DNA of 64,000 nt from Megalobrama amblycephala. Taxonomy: Eukaryota > Chordata > Actinopteri > Cypriniformes > Xenocyprididae. The stretch covers positions 17,756,797 through 17,820,796 of the forward strand of contig NC_063058.1 of NCBI RefSeq assembly GCF_018812025.1, written 5' to 3'. The notes under the pieces were generated by a model, which worked only from the letters and a program-made list of their open reading frames with translations, did no database searches and was not told the origin of the DNA. Of the stretch, positions 34,562 to 46,442 are shown piece by piece. Every line of letters starts with the position of its first letter. Position 1 is the first letter of the stretch. Both the position numbers and the translations under genes were made by a program.

Positions 34562-35407
34562 TTAACCCTTAAATGCATACCTCGGGTCTTTAGTGACCCG
34601 GGACGTCATTCACTACCCTCCTCCTCATTCATTTTTTAAAGTTAGACATCAACATTGTTGGTATTCCTCAATCAATTTATTATAAAGAATATAACAAGAA
34701 AAAAAAATCATAAAATTATAAAAGAATGCGTATTTTTGTATTCATTTTTTGTAAAAATTGTATAGGGTCGCTAACGACCCGAGGTGTGTATGAGTGAACG
34801 TATATTTTTTCTGCACAACAATAATTGAATCTTAGATGACAGAGTAAGTGCAATTCACCTTTATTCCACAAGGTGGCAATGTCTGATACACAATGATGAA
34901 GTGACGACTCATTTAAACAGAAAACGAAATAATAAGAGAAACATGAAATGGCTCAGCGATTTACTGCAGAGCAAGTACTGAACGCAATCAAATATGACTG
35001 TAACTGTTACTGGATGGATCTGGTGAAGCTGTTAGCGATCGAAATATTGATTTTGAAGATGTTGAAAATTATATAGTTTTGAGAATACGTTTGAGATCGC
35101 GAATGGGCTCATATTCATGACCTCAAACATAAAACTAGCCCATTATTTGCTGAATTTACTGGGAAATGAGCTCTGACGAGGACAGTGATGATGGCATAAA
35201 ACATCTGCTCAAACTGAGTCCTTTCAAGCTCCAAAAGGTAACAAAATACGACTTATTTTATTCTTCTGTAATTGTTACTCTAATATCAGAGGAGTTTTAT
35301 ATTATTGCGACAGGTAGAGATCCTTCCGTGTTGGATATAGATCCGGGTCGATAAAGACCCGAATATGTAAGAATGATTGGCAAAACAGTCATGCATTTAA
35401 GGGTTAA
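34562..35407 (+). mobile_element. Putative piggyBac-type remnant with TTAA target site
   Basis: An 838-bp element between two TTAA copies with inverted ends CCCTTAAATGCAT and ATGCATTTAAGGG. Just inside are paired blocks GGGTCTTTAGTGACCCGGG / GGGTCGATAAAGACCCG. A forward reading from about 34950 gives MAQRFTAEQVLNAI and then, after a frameshift, a region rich in Asp/Glu (DRNIDFEDVENY); at 35166 it resumes MSSDEDSDDG. An N terminus with an FTAEE-like start and acidic DSD runs is usual for piggyBac transposases. The catalytic part is missing. Target site and ends are seen; the family is inferred. Confidence 0.7.
34949..35354 (+). pseudogene. Decayed piggyBac-like N-terminal coding region
   Basis: Three pieces in different frames: MAQRFTAEQVLNAI, then an acidic stretch around 35015-35075, then MSSDEDSDDGIKHLL from 35166. 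Only the acidic N-terminal portion of a transposase is represented. Inferred from composition and TTAA context; sequence identity to a known protein was not checked. Confidence 0.45.
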
Positions 35408-37394
35408 TATATTATGTGATTTATTAGACAGGTGAGCAACTGTTTGGATACATCGACAGAAAACTAATCATTGTTATATAGTTTAACATGGTTAGTCTTA
35501 TCATTTGAATCTTTTGTTTTCTTGATTTACTGTGAGTAACATTTATACCATATCTCAGAGACAACACTATTGTCAAGTGGCTAACATGGCATAATCAGTA
35601 AGAGCTTTATTTGTAGTAACAGTAACAGCATTTTCTCGACCATACAATATATTTTAAAAATTAATTGCATTTCATTGGAATTAAATAAAATAATGTGAAT
35701 TTAAGTGATCAAAGATAACTGTAACAAAGTTCAAGGTCAGGGAAGAAGGCTAACGTTAACGTAACATTAATCATAAAATATACATAAACAACAAAATGAA
35801 AGAAGCGGGAGTGGCCGACTGCAGCATATAAGCATAATAAAACCGCAACGTAAAATGTCAGAGGCTCTCAGCCTGGCCCTGCTTCATACCACAGTAACGT
35901 TAATAAAACTTTAACACATTTGTTCATCCATGAACATGATTTCTTTCATTGGCTGTGGAGGTGAAGATGACAACTCCCATGATTCCACACTCATTCATGG
36001 TGTCATCAAGCTACACCTTTGTTATTGTTTTGAATAAGTGACCTCTAGCAACGAAACTTACATACTGTACCTTTAAAATGATTCCTAACAGGATGGAAAT
36101 AAAGCTAGTAAGTTTGGATGGATGGATGGTGTTTTCTATCTTTAAAATCTGATCAGATGTATTTAGACATGATTCTAGCATCAAAATGTACTGCAGTACC
36201 GATGCTATTTAGAGAAGTCCAGTCAGGACAGCAAATCTGAGTATAAATTAAAAGACAAGAAGCCATAAAGTTTAGTATGAATTAATCTTTTATTAAATGA
36301 CTATAAAAGCTACATTAAAATATGGACATTCCATAATTATTGATGGAATAGTCAGACAAAAAACAGGTAGTGAGAATCCTAAATTCATACATTAACTTTC
36401 ACAAAGTTTTTAGTGCACATTAGCAACATCGTCAGAGACGTTGAAGGAGGAGTCAGACAGGGCCTGATTTAATTGAGCAGTTATGAAGCGAGCACACCTT
36501 GTTCCATAACGAGTCCCACGTGGTCTCAAATTAGCTGCGATTCTCGCACTTGACTTGCTGTCATTGGGCACGTGATGAAGTTTCTCTCGTTCAGCGATGG
36601 ACACCGTGCAGACGCAGGCCTTTGTTTACAAACACAAAGAGGAAGTTAGTCAAGGTGTGGGTCAAAATGACTTTCAGAACAATAATTGCAGAGACAGCAC
36701 CATGTACCTGTCCAGGTCATGGTTCACTTACGAATTTGAATCTGCAACAAGGTTTAAAAAATTGAGCGAACACGCCTCAATGAATTGCATAACTAAAATT
36801 ACATCCAGTACAGATTTAAAACAACAAGGGAATTAATGCACATCTCATGTATGTAGCCTAACTTGAACTGCTAAATTAAAATATAGCTACAAAAACAGCC
36901 AGCTGTAACAACTGCTCTTATGGGCCCTGCAGCCTGTGCTCTACTAAACTGAGTGCTAAAAGCACGAGCTGTTCTCAGCTAAAGTCACCTCAGGCAACAA
37001 GAGCACTCTCGTCCTTTAGTGTCTCGCTCTCGTCTCTCAGGAGCGCTCAAAATACCACTTCGCCCTGCTGTGCCGCTCACTTTGGTACTGTCTGAACAAC
37101 ATCTTGCACTTAAAATTCACTCAAAAAATAATTATGTTCAATGAACCTGCTTTGAATGAAAACATTCCCATTGAATGAAGCCCATTGAATGGAATCAAAA
37201 ATTTGAATGGATCTGTTCTAGTCTTGTATGAACTCAAATTTATTCAGTTATACTTACTAGATACTGTACAATCAATATGAAAACGAATATGACTGACCAC
37301 AGCATTTTTGACCATGTGCACTGCCTATGGTCCTCTGATGAAGACATTAGTGGAAAGTTTTACTAATAAAATATAATCTAATATTATATACAAT
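35408..37394. other. Intergenic DNA, mostly unrecognised
   Basis: No gene. The stretch up to about 36076 ends ACTGTACCTTTAA and looks like one end of another TTAA MITE whose partner end I cannot place. A short GGAT(G)GAT run is at 36112-36128. Confidence 0.4.
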
Positions 37395-38740
37395 TATTAT
37401 TAGGGGCCAAGCACCGAAGGTGCTTAGGCACCTATTGTATCTGTTGACGTTCTTTTTCTTTTCGATTATTCTTCTTCTTCTTCTGCTCTTGAAGTCTATG
37501 GCAGCCCATAGAACCGCCTGCGGGAAAGTTGTGAAACTTGGCACACAGTTAGAGGACAGTCTGTCCTTTGTCCATAGCGAATTTGGAGTCTATAACTCAA
37601 TCCCTCTAGCGCCACCAGCTGTCCAAATTTGCACTTATGTTTATGCTAATAACTTTTGAACCATAAGGGCTAGAAACAAAATTCTTTTTCCCTCTGATTC
37701 CTTGGGACAAGACGATTCGATTGCCGAATGACGTCATTTTCTGTCATGAAAATTTTTCCGCAATTTTGAATTTTCTGAAAAACCCACTTTTTCGAACTCC
37801 TCCTAGGCCGTTACTTCGATTTTCACGAAAATTGAACAAGATCATCTTCAGACCATGACGACAAAAATGTTATGGAATTCAAGTTGATTCCTTAAACCGT
37901 TTTCGAAAGGCTGTATCTCCGCAATGCTTTATCGTATTCAGACCAAACTTCGTACATGTCATCACAAGTATGCCCTGAGACATCATGCAGTGTTTCCGCA
38001 CAGCGCCACCTACTGGTGCAGAGATATGAAAAATGATCATTTTTGCTTATAACTTCTGATGGGTTTGTCCAAAAATCATAAATTTGGTCTTGTTAGATTC
38101 GGGGCATCACGTTGAGTCGATTGATATCCAATTTTACCATATCGGCCATTTTGTCCATCGGCCATTTTGAATTTTGTGCTAAAATACTGTATTTTACGAA
38201 CGCATTAACGTATCATTAATGCCCTGACAATACTCAAAAAGTTTCGGCGCAGTGCCACCTTGTGGTCAAAAGTTATAACAAAATTTACAAAAATGTTAAT
38301 AACTTTTGACTATATTAACCGATTGTAATGACACTGGTCTCAGTAGATTCCTTGGGTCATGCTGAGAACATAGATATCAAAATTGTCATAGTCGGTTGAA
38401 CTTCCTGTCCGCCATATTGTTTTTCTTTAAAAATTCTTAAAAATTGAAACGTATCATCTTCAGACCATGCCGACAAATAGTTATGGATTTCAAGTCGATA
38501 TGTCAAATTGTTTTTGTATACCGGAGCAACGAATTTGAGTCGAAAGATTGGTCGAAAGTGATGAACCAGTAAATGCTCATTTTTTATCATTTTTCAGCTC
38601 TTTTCCCTAAAATGGTCTTAATAGGTCTTTAATTGCTTCCTGTTGCAGCTGGTCTGATGCTCACAGCCATGTTGGCTGGCTTATTGTGCCGTTTTTGTGC
38701 TTGGCCCCGTAATTGCTGCTTGCAGCTATATTTTGAAATA
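37395..38740 (+). mobile_element. Element with GGGGCCAAGCACCGAAGGTG start
   Basis: A 1.3-kb repeat starting TAGGGGCCAAGCACCGAAGG and ending GTGCTTGGCCCCGTAATTGC then TGCTTGCAGCTATATT; GGGGCCAAGCAC and GTGCTTGGCCCC are inverted copies. This is a very frequent cyprinid repeat, and a related copy lies in reverse at 41521-42930. Repeated phrases describing CTCF-like sites (GCGCCACCTACTGG at 38003, GTGCCACCTTGTGG at 38252) occur inside. No transposase is visible. Superfamily unknown. Confidence 0.72.
38001..38016 (-). promoter_or_regulatory. CTCF-like motif inside a repeat
   Basis: The reverse strand reads CCAGTAGGTGGCGCTG, a full match to the CTCF core. A second, weaker match (CCACAAGGTGGCACT) lies at 38251-38265 on the same strand. 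Both belong to the dispersed element, so they may be spread genome-wide. Confidence 0.4.
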
Positions 38741-38809
38741 TTATTATTAATCAATATTATTTAATTGCAATACTATAATTTCACAACATAAACAGCGTAG
38801 GAGACTGAC

Positions 38810-39122
38810 AGAACAAATTGTTGAATAAAGTTTTTATTTTTGTTTTGTTTTTGCGCACAAAAAATATTCTCGTGGCTTCGTAACATTAAGGTTGAACCAC
38901 TGTAGTCACATGGACTATTTTAACAATGTCTTTACTACTTTTCTAGACCTTGAATGTGGTAATTATGTTGCTTTCTATGAGGGATTAAAAAACTCTCAGA
39001 TTTCATCAAAAATATCTTAATTTGTGTTCTGAAGATGAACGCATGCCTTACGGGTTTGGAACGACATGAAGGTGAGTAATTAATGACAAAAAATTCATTT
39101 TTGGGTGAACCATCCCTTTTAA
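38810..39122. mobile_element. Half of a TTAGTTCACCC fold-back element
   Basis: It carries the right-hand half only: ATATTCTCGTGGCTTCGTAA, GTTGAACCACTGTAGTCACA, CATCAAAAATATCTTAATTT and the end TTTTGGGTGAACCATCCCTT. The left half is absent, so this is a truncated old copy. Confidence 0.75.
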
Positions 39123-40198
39123 AAGTGTTTTCTATCCAAAGAGCATCACAAATTCATCAGCTGATCTGCTTCCACATCACTAACATCCACATAACACAAG
39201 CCCAGTGGTGGTTAAACGGCGTGCTAAGCATGCTTTCAGATTAAAAATGCTATACCAGTGTCTCTTTCAAGCTCCCCAGCTCCGCTGTACAGCCTGAGAG
39301 CTCTGCAGTCCATCATATGCCACAGTTGCTGATGGGAGTATGCGTGTCCGTACCAGCTGCTTCCCACCGCACACTCTCAGGGGTTCGGCGCAATTGTGTT
39401 TAAGCAGATTATACTGAAGAGTTTAGCCATGCTGGATTTAGCCGTATGTCGGTTCTGTGAGGTGCAGAAGGCACAGCGAGAGCCATTGAGACGGAGCAGC
39501 CTGGTGGACAATGGAGGTGTAGAATGATCTCTTCTGTTACTTGATGGACAGAAATGAGATCCGACAGCCATTAATTCACATATTCAAACAGATTTAACAT
39601 CAATGACACCAAATGCCATTGGTTCTTATGTGTAAGATTGAGTATACAAAATAATTCTCCTCTATTCCTCACACAAAAACCTATTCTACAGCTTAAAATG
39701 AATTAAAATGTAGTGCACAGGTTGTATTAACAATTTTTATGGTGCTTTTTTTGTCTGCATGGAAAAGAGCAGTGTGAACATTCTTCACAATTTCCCCTTT
39801 TGTGTTACATTGAAAAAATTAAGTCATATGGGTTTGGGACTCACTATAAATGTACTGCTGTTGGTTAAAGGATGTGGAAAAAAATGGAAAGGCTAGTAAA
39901 GACCTAATTTAAGCACCTTTGCAGATGATGGGATTACCAAATATCTATAATTCCTTGATTCATTAACAGAAGAACCTTCCTGGCCTCTTGACAGCATAAC
40001 ATTGCCCAAGTGTGACTTTGACATGAACGTACGTGAATGTGTTGGAATGAAGTGACAAATCCCTGAAGACAAAGCATGTAAAGAAGAACGACAACCTATG
40101 AAGCTACGTAACTGCTTGAATACCAGACATCACACAAACAAAATTGCCATTTGGTCCAAAACTCTGAGAGCACATTAAAAATATGGCTTTTGTGTCAT
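39123..40198. other. Intergenic DNA, nothing recognised
   Basis: No supported gene or repeat termini. Confidence 0.4.
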
Positions 40199-40379
40199 TT
40201 AAAGGAACACTCCACTTTTTTGAAAATAGGCATTTTCCAACTCCCCTAGAGTTAAACAGTTGAGTTTTACAGACCCGAAGATCAGCTGAATGGATATGAA
40301 AATGGTAAAACTCAACTTTTAACTCTAGGGAAGTTGGAAAATGAGCCTATTTTCAAAAAAAAGTGGAGTGTTCCTTTAA
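40199..40379. mobile_element. Short palindromic TTAA MITE
   Basis: A 180-bp near-palindrome: TTAAAGGAACACTCCACTTT and GGCATTTTCCAACTCCC on the left mirror GGAAGTTGGAAAATGAGCC and GTGGAGTGTTCCTTTAA on the right. TTAA at both borders. Confidence 0.85.
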
Positions 40380-40418
40380 ATATGGTAAAAAACTGACATT
40401 TTTAGTATTCTGAAATAT

Positions 40419-41420
40419 TTAAAGGTGCCCTAGAACATTTTTTTAAAAGATGTAATATAAGTCTAAGGTGTCCCCTGAATGTGTCTGTGAAGTTTCAGCT
40501 CAAAATACCCCATAGATTTTTTTAAATTCATTTTTTTAACTGCCTATTTTGGGGCATAATTAGAAATGAGCCGATTCAGGGTGTGTGGCCCTTTAATTTT
40601 CGTGCTCCAAGCCCCAAGAGCTCGCGCTTGCCTTAAACAACATAAAAAAAAAGTTTGAACAGCTAATATAACCCTCAAAATGGATCTTTACAAAATGTTC
40701 GTCATGCAGCATGTCTAATCGCGTAAGTACAGTGTTTATTTGAATGTTTACATTTGATTCTGAATGAGTTTGAGGCTGTGCTCCGTGGCTAATGGCTAAT
40801 GCTACACTGTTGGAGAGATTTATAAAGAATGAAGTTGTGTTTATAAATTATACAGACTGCAAGTGTTTAAAAATGAAAATAGCGACGGCTCTTGTCTCCG
40901 TGAATACAGTAAGAAACGATGGTAACTTTAACCACATTTAACAGTACATTAGCAACATGCTAACGAAACATTTAGAAAGACAATTTACAAATATCACTAA
41001 AAATATCATGTTAAAATATCAATCAAAATATCAATTAAAAATATCATCATTGATCATGTCAGTTATTATTGCTCTATCTGCCATTTTTCGCTGTTTTCCT
41101 TACTTGCTTACCTAGTCTGATGATTCAACTGTGCACAGATCCAGACGTTAATACTGCCTGCCCTTGTGTAATGCCTCGATCATGGGCTGGCATATGCAAA
41201 TATTGGGGGCGTACATATAAATGATCCCGACTGTTACATAACAGTTGGTGTTATGTTGAGATTCGCCTGTTCTTCGGAGGTCTTTTAAACAAATGAGATT
41301 TACATAAGAAGGAGGAAACAATGGAGTTTGAGACTCACTGTATGTCATTTCCATGTACTGAACTCTTGTTATTTAACTATGCCGAGGTAAATTCAATTTT
41401 TGAATCTAGGGCACCTTTAA
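40419..41420 (+). mobile_element. TTAA MITE, AGGTGCCC family, copy 3
   Basis: The ends TTAAAGGTGCCCTAGAAC and CTAGGGCACCTTTAA are flanked by TTAA. It is collinear with copy 1 (27352-28294). The region around 41000-41050 shows a small local repeat (AATATCAATCAAAATATCAA) not present in the others. Confidence 0.9.
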
Positions 41421-41520
41421 ATATGTATGCTGTCATTAAAGTAAATACTAAGAAACTCATGTAAACTTCAAGTAATCTAATATTTCCCCCCAAAAATAAA
41501 ATAAATAAAATATAATATAA

Positions 41521-42930
41521 TTGTGAGCAGCAATTATCAGGTTTCAAGCGCTATAAGGCCTTTAAGCACATGCGTAAAAGGTATTATGTTTTATTTAGCA
41601 AGTCTGTAACTATTTCATTTTGTAAAAGACTAATTTACAGCCAATACAGGCATTTTATCATAGGAAATATATGGTTTTTACATCTTTTTAACAGTTGTAG
41701 GGGCCGTTCACACAGAACGCGTCTTTGCGTCTAAAAACACGAGACGCAGCACTCAGGAGTGGTTTTAAAAAAAGCGCAGCATAGAACGCGAGAGTCTCGA
41801 GACGCGCCTTTGAGACGTGATGCAATAACAACAATAACGGAAATAATAGAAATAGGCAAACTGCAGAATTTACAGATGCAAGTTTTGACGTGGAAAAAAA
41901 GAAAATAAGATAATAATGAGCGCCTCCTCCGCCATGTTGCCATTATATAAAACAGTTGTCATGCCAACTCGCAACGCTTGCCCCGCCTCCAAGTTCTTCT
42001 GATTGGTCCACTGTTTTGGAACTGACATTGATGAGCGGCGCTGCGTGTAAAAGTTGAAATTCTTTTAACTTGACACGGCATCTTAAAAACGCGGCGCTCA
42101 TGTGTGAGGCGCTGCAAAAGACGCGAGACGCGAGCGTAACGGTCATGCACGTCCGTCAAGCGCGTGTTTACATAGAAAAACAATGGGAAAGTAGCGCATT
42201 GGAATAGAAAAACGCGCTCTGTGTGAACGGCCCCATAGCCCTCTAGTAGGGCTGTAAGTCAAACAGGCCCAGCGAGTTTCATTCTGATCGGCCTCCGTTA
42301 ACCTTGTCTGATAGCTGCTCGAACTTCATTGGCCGATGGCGGACATGTTTCCTGTCCTCATAGACAATCGTGGCACCTCGGACAAAGACACTGCATGCCA
42401 ATTTTCAAGTCAATCGAACTAACGGTGAAGCCATTTTCATGTTTTTTCCCTGTTATAGCGCCACCAAGTGACCAACCGCCGCATCCTTTTTCACACAACC
42501 CTTTTTGGCGGCCCTTAGGGACCGTGAATCAAAATTTTTTAAATATTTTTTGATAATTATTGACAATCAGACTCCAGAGAATCTTGCTGCACTGGTTTGG
42601 TTCCGATCAGGCCAAAAACCTAGGACTAATTCACAAAAGTACGTTTTTCAAAATTTTTGTCCGTCTTGAGCCAAGGATTCCAACGATATAAGACACATGA
42701 GCTATACGCCTAACAGTTTAAGAGTTATGAGCCATTTTGTAATTTTGACCGCTGTAGCGCCCCTGTCAGGCCGCTCGGGGCGAGCCTTGGTGACATTGTT
42801 GATGCCGTGAGTTCTATCAGCTCTCAAAGCTTCAAGTCTCTATGACTTTATGGTTTGGTCTGCCCAATCACTTTTAGGGCAGAATGCTGATCAATTACAA
42901 TAGGGTTTCAGCGCTATGTGCTTGAACCCC
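41521..42930 (-). mobile_element. Relative of the 37395 element, interrupted by a MITE
   Basis: Read in reverse it begins TTATTAGGGGTTCAAGCACA and ends GATAATTGCTGCTCACAAT, paralleling the termini of the element at 37395-38740. It is split by the insertion at 41700-42234. Interior text includes GCGCCACCAAGTG at 42459 and protein-like phrases without an open frame. Confidence 0.65.
41700..42234. mobile_element. MITE with GGGGCCGTTCACACAGAACG ends (nested)
   Basis: The left end GGGGCCGTTCACACAGAACG and the right end CGCTCTGTGTGAACGGCCCC are inverted repeats with one mismatch in 20. CpG-rich inside (GAGACGCGAGCG type text). It is related by internal motifs to 23086-24240. Confidence 0.85.
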
Positions 42931-45345
42931 TAATAAAAAAGAAAAGCATGCACAGTAAAAAGCTTTTCACTAATGGGCTCAGACTTTTAGACCCTGTAGA
43001 TGTAATTGCGCCTGCACTAATTATCAATATTCATGCTTAAATTACACTTAGGTGGCTAAACCTCATTTAGAATTCATGTGGTCACAATGGTAGTGAGCTT
43101 GAATAGTGGTTTTGGTGGACCTTGTACTGTAGATTTGAGAAGCCATTAACTACTCTGACAAAGCCTGGGGTCAGTTAAAGATATGCAAACACATTCAAAC
43201 AATTCAAACATAACTGCACTGAAGAATTACATACTTGAGCTAAAGTGGAATGAATGAAAACATTAAATACCCTTCAAAGGGTTTAAACTGTAAACTTAAA
43301 ATAGCAATATACATATATATGAATGTGTAGAAAGAGAAGGATTCTGGACAGAAACTTGAAGTGGCATCTTTACACCTCTTCAAAAGTAATAAAGGGCAGC
43401 ACATTGATTGTGTGTGTGAGACAGAGAAAGATCCGGACCGTTCCTCTCGGTTGGGAAATATTTGCATAGTTAAAGAATATGAAATGGCCAAAGTCCAAAG
43501 ACCCGCACTGCTCATTTAGTATCACAAACCTCACCAAAGGTCCAACCTTCAGATTTCCATCAATACAGATATTAACTTTGCATAACCAACATTTAATATT
43601 TATATAACTGCTCTCTTGCAAAACCTTCTTGCAAAATCTACTTTTTAATATAGGAAGAATGGCACGTATCAATCCCAGACGAGGCAAACCCACAATTCAC
43701 TGCGACAAGCTTTTTGATTTCATTCGAATCCTAAAAGTATCAATAAAACATTCCAATTTAGATCTTAGCAACATGCTAATGTCAAACTCTATTGGAATAA
43801 AATACTCAAGTGACCTGTGCATTTTAAGTTGTCGTATTTCTAATCAGTCGAGAAGTTAATTTCTACTAGTCTTTGGAAGAGAGCTAAACTATTAATCACC
43901 TGTGTAAGTTATATTTAAAACAAACGAGTGACCATAAACTTTAAAAACTTTGCACGGACTCGGGTTTCGAACACGATGGGGGAAAAAATCCCTAATGACC
44001 CGCTCTGCTGGGACAGACACAGACTTCTAAACAGCAGGGTGATGCTGGGAAATCAGGAGATAACCTATGAATAAGTAAATGCCACTCCGGCTCTGTGTTG
44101 TTAATCATAGGAGTTCATACGACACGCACTTCCCTTGGGATTTGATCCTAGCACATCTTTCCTCAGTGTTGTTTATGCAATATCTATAGCACAGCCACCA
44201 ACACGGTCACTTGAATCTCCATGTGATCAGATAAGATCAGCATTTCCCTGATCAACTTTCCTACTTACGCTCACTGTTGTTACGCAACTATCGCACCTGA
44301 GCGAACGACAAAGGCTATCGCACCCCTATCCAACAGCCCGGCACGAACCTACACGCATAGACAACTGTGTGCTGTATTTCAACCCATGTATCCCATCAAT
44401 ACATTGTCAGGGTTGCCAGATATGTAATCCTTCCCCCTGGGAGCCCTTGGAAACTAGATACAGAAGAGGAAGATCAAACACTGGGCATTGGATCACATGT
44501 CTTTGCTGTTTGTTCGGAGCGTGACGCACACATGGCATACAGGGACAGAGGATTTTCCCATACCCTCCCTCACTCTGGCTCTTTTCAGAGGTGGGACGTC
44601 TGGTAATCACAAGATTAGGAAAAGAACCACACCACAGTTCCAGCCAGGTTTGTGAAGATAGTGAGCTGTGGTGAGGAAGAAAAAAAAAAAATCACTAAAA
44701 AAACGTTCCACTTGAAGCACTGTTAACTTCAAAGAAGAACAAAAGTAGTAGTTATCCTCTGATAAACTACTTGTACAAGAAAAAACCTCACTGAGCAACA
44801 AAAATCATGTCCATTACTAACATCTGGTAAAAGTATATGAGCTTCCAGAGCTGTGTGGAACAGTTTACCAATGGAAAGAAGCACAAGTGGAAAATATAAA
44901 GTATATTTTATATACTACAATTTAAATGAACTTAAATTCAAAAGATAAAAGCAATACAAAGCAAACAAAACCAAGTGAAGCAGAATAACAAAACAAATTG
45001 TATGTGGTTATTGGACACCTCTGAAGCCAAACAGACTAAACCTTCAGACTAAATTTCCTTTATGCTGAATAGTTTCATTGTGTTTACATTTTATGTGCCA
45101 CAAGGGCCAAACTTACTGGAAGAAAACCGAGCCTGCATAAAAGTTTCTCTTCACATGATTCTCTATGAATGTGAAAAAAGAAAAATGTAGTTAGACCACT
45201 TTTATGCTTCAAAGCCGTAATTAACATGTTCCTGGCATGGATTCAGGAACCTCATTTTGAACCCCATATTAACTGCATTATTGGTTTACGAGAGGATTAA
45301 CATTCTCAGAAGGTGATGCTGAAACTAAAGGAACAACATGTTTTT
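42931..45345. other. Intergenic DNA, nothing recognised
   Basis: 2.4 kb without gene, tRNA or element termini that I can support. Open frames at 43240-43515, 43370-43693 and 44407-44610 show no known motif or splice logic. Confidence 0.4.
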
Positions 45346-45530
45346 TTAAGGCAGGAACACACCAAGCCGACGCCGATGAACTAGTTGCGACGAAAGCAGA
45401 CTGCGGGGTTGGCTCGCGTCGGCAGCACCTGGGTCCAAAGTTGGCCTGACACACCAAACCAACTCTCAACAGCCGATGACCAAGTAGCACGTCCGTTTTG
45501 CACCTGCATAAGATGAAATGCCTTTCCGTA

Positions 45531-45547
45531 CCAGCAGGTGGCAGTAG
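45531..45547 (+). promoter_or_regulatory. CTCF-like motif inside a MITE
   Basis: CCAGCAGGTGGCAGTAG fits the CTCF core consensus. It sits within the TTAA fold-back element. Motif only. Confidence 0.35.
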
Positions 45548-45681
45548 CTGAACAGCCAATCAGAATGATCAGATGACCCGACGAGCTACGACGCCGATTC
45601 AACATGTCGAATCGGCTGAAATAAAGCAGACGAGGACCAACTTCAGCCGATGGTGCGAAACACACTGAGGAAACTTAGTCG

Positions 45682-46023
45682 TAGGGCTGGGCGATATATC
45701 GCATGAGATTGTCACGCGCATTTCGTCAGTAAAGCCGGTTCCCTGATTACCGCTAAATCGCCATCACCTGCTTTCAAATGGAGCGGCATTTAATAGACAG
45801 AACCGTAGATCACTGACAAGCTACGCAATATCGCGTTCATTATCGAAGGCGATTCATCTGCGATATGAACATGATATTGCGTAGCTTGTCAGTGAACTAC
45901 GGCTCTGTCTATTAAATGCCGCTCCATTTGAAAGCAGGTGATGGCGATTTAGCGGTAATCAGGGAACCGGCTTTACTGACGAAATGCGCGTCACAATCTC
46001 ATGCGATATATCGCCCAGCCCTA
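45682..46023. mobile_element. Palindromic hAT MITE with 8-bp target duplication
   Basis: A 342-bp element with termini TAGGGCTGGGCGATATATCG and its exact complement, flanked on both sides by the same 8 bases CTTAGTCG (45674-45681 and 46024-46031). TAGGG-type termini with an 8-bp duplication define hAT transposons. The body is a near-perfect hairpin with arms of about 145 bp (for example CCGGTTCCCTGATTACCGCT mirrored by AGCGGTAATCAGGGAACCGG). Confidence 0.92.
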
Positions 46024-46098
46024 CTTAGTCGGCCAATGGACGGCTGACCGTCGACTTGGTGTGTTCCTGCCTTTAAACACACACGCACAGACACGAAC

Positions 46099-46442
46099 TT
46101 AAAGTCGACGTGAAACAGAAGTTGCGATAGTCTTCCCTATTGTGGTGTATATCCAAGTGAAACGGCTTCTCGAACAAGAAAAAAAAAAAAAAATGTAGGG
46201 TGGGACTTGATTTTGTCCATTGGGAATTGATTGGATGGCTGTGGTTTGCTATTGGTTGATTTCATGTGAGTGACAGGTTGCTCCGCCCTCACACCAGTAA
46301 ACACGTTATCAGAGAAGTCATTGTAAAAGGGAGGGGAGGTTATTTTGATTAAAGATTACGAGGGCACATGAATTAAAAAATGATGCACACAGATCAATTA
46401 TTTATAATAAGTACTGCATTTTTGATTTCATGGTGACTTTAA
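46099..46442. mobile_element. MITE with TTAAAGTCGACGTGAAAC ends
   Basis: The left end TTAAAGTCGACGTGAAAC and the right end TTTCATGGTGACTTTAA are imperfect inverted repeats with TTAA at the borders. 344 bp, non-coding. Confidence 0.7.

Larger units (their letters stand above)
45346..46076. mobile_element. TTAA fold-back element hosting a hAT MITE
   Basis: The left TTAAGGCAGGAACACACCAA and the right TTGGTGTGTTCCTGCCTTTAA are inverted repeats; GCCGACG/CGTCGAC-type text follows. TTAA lies at both borders. Removing the insertion at 45682-46023 plus one 8-bp duplicate leaves about 380 bp. Confidence 0.82.
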
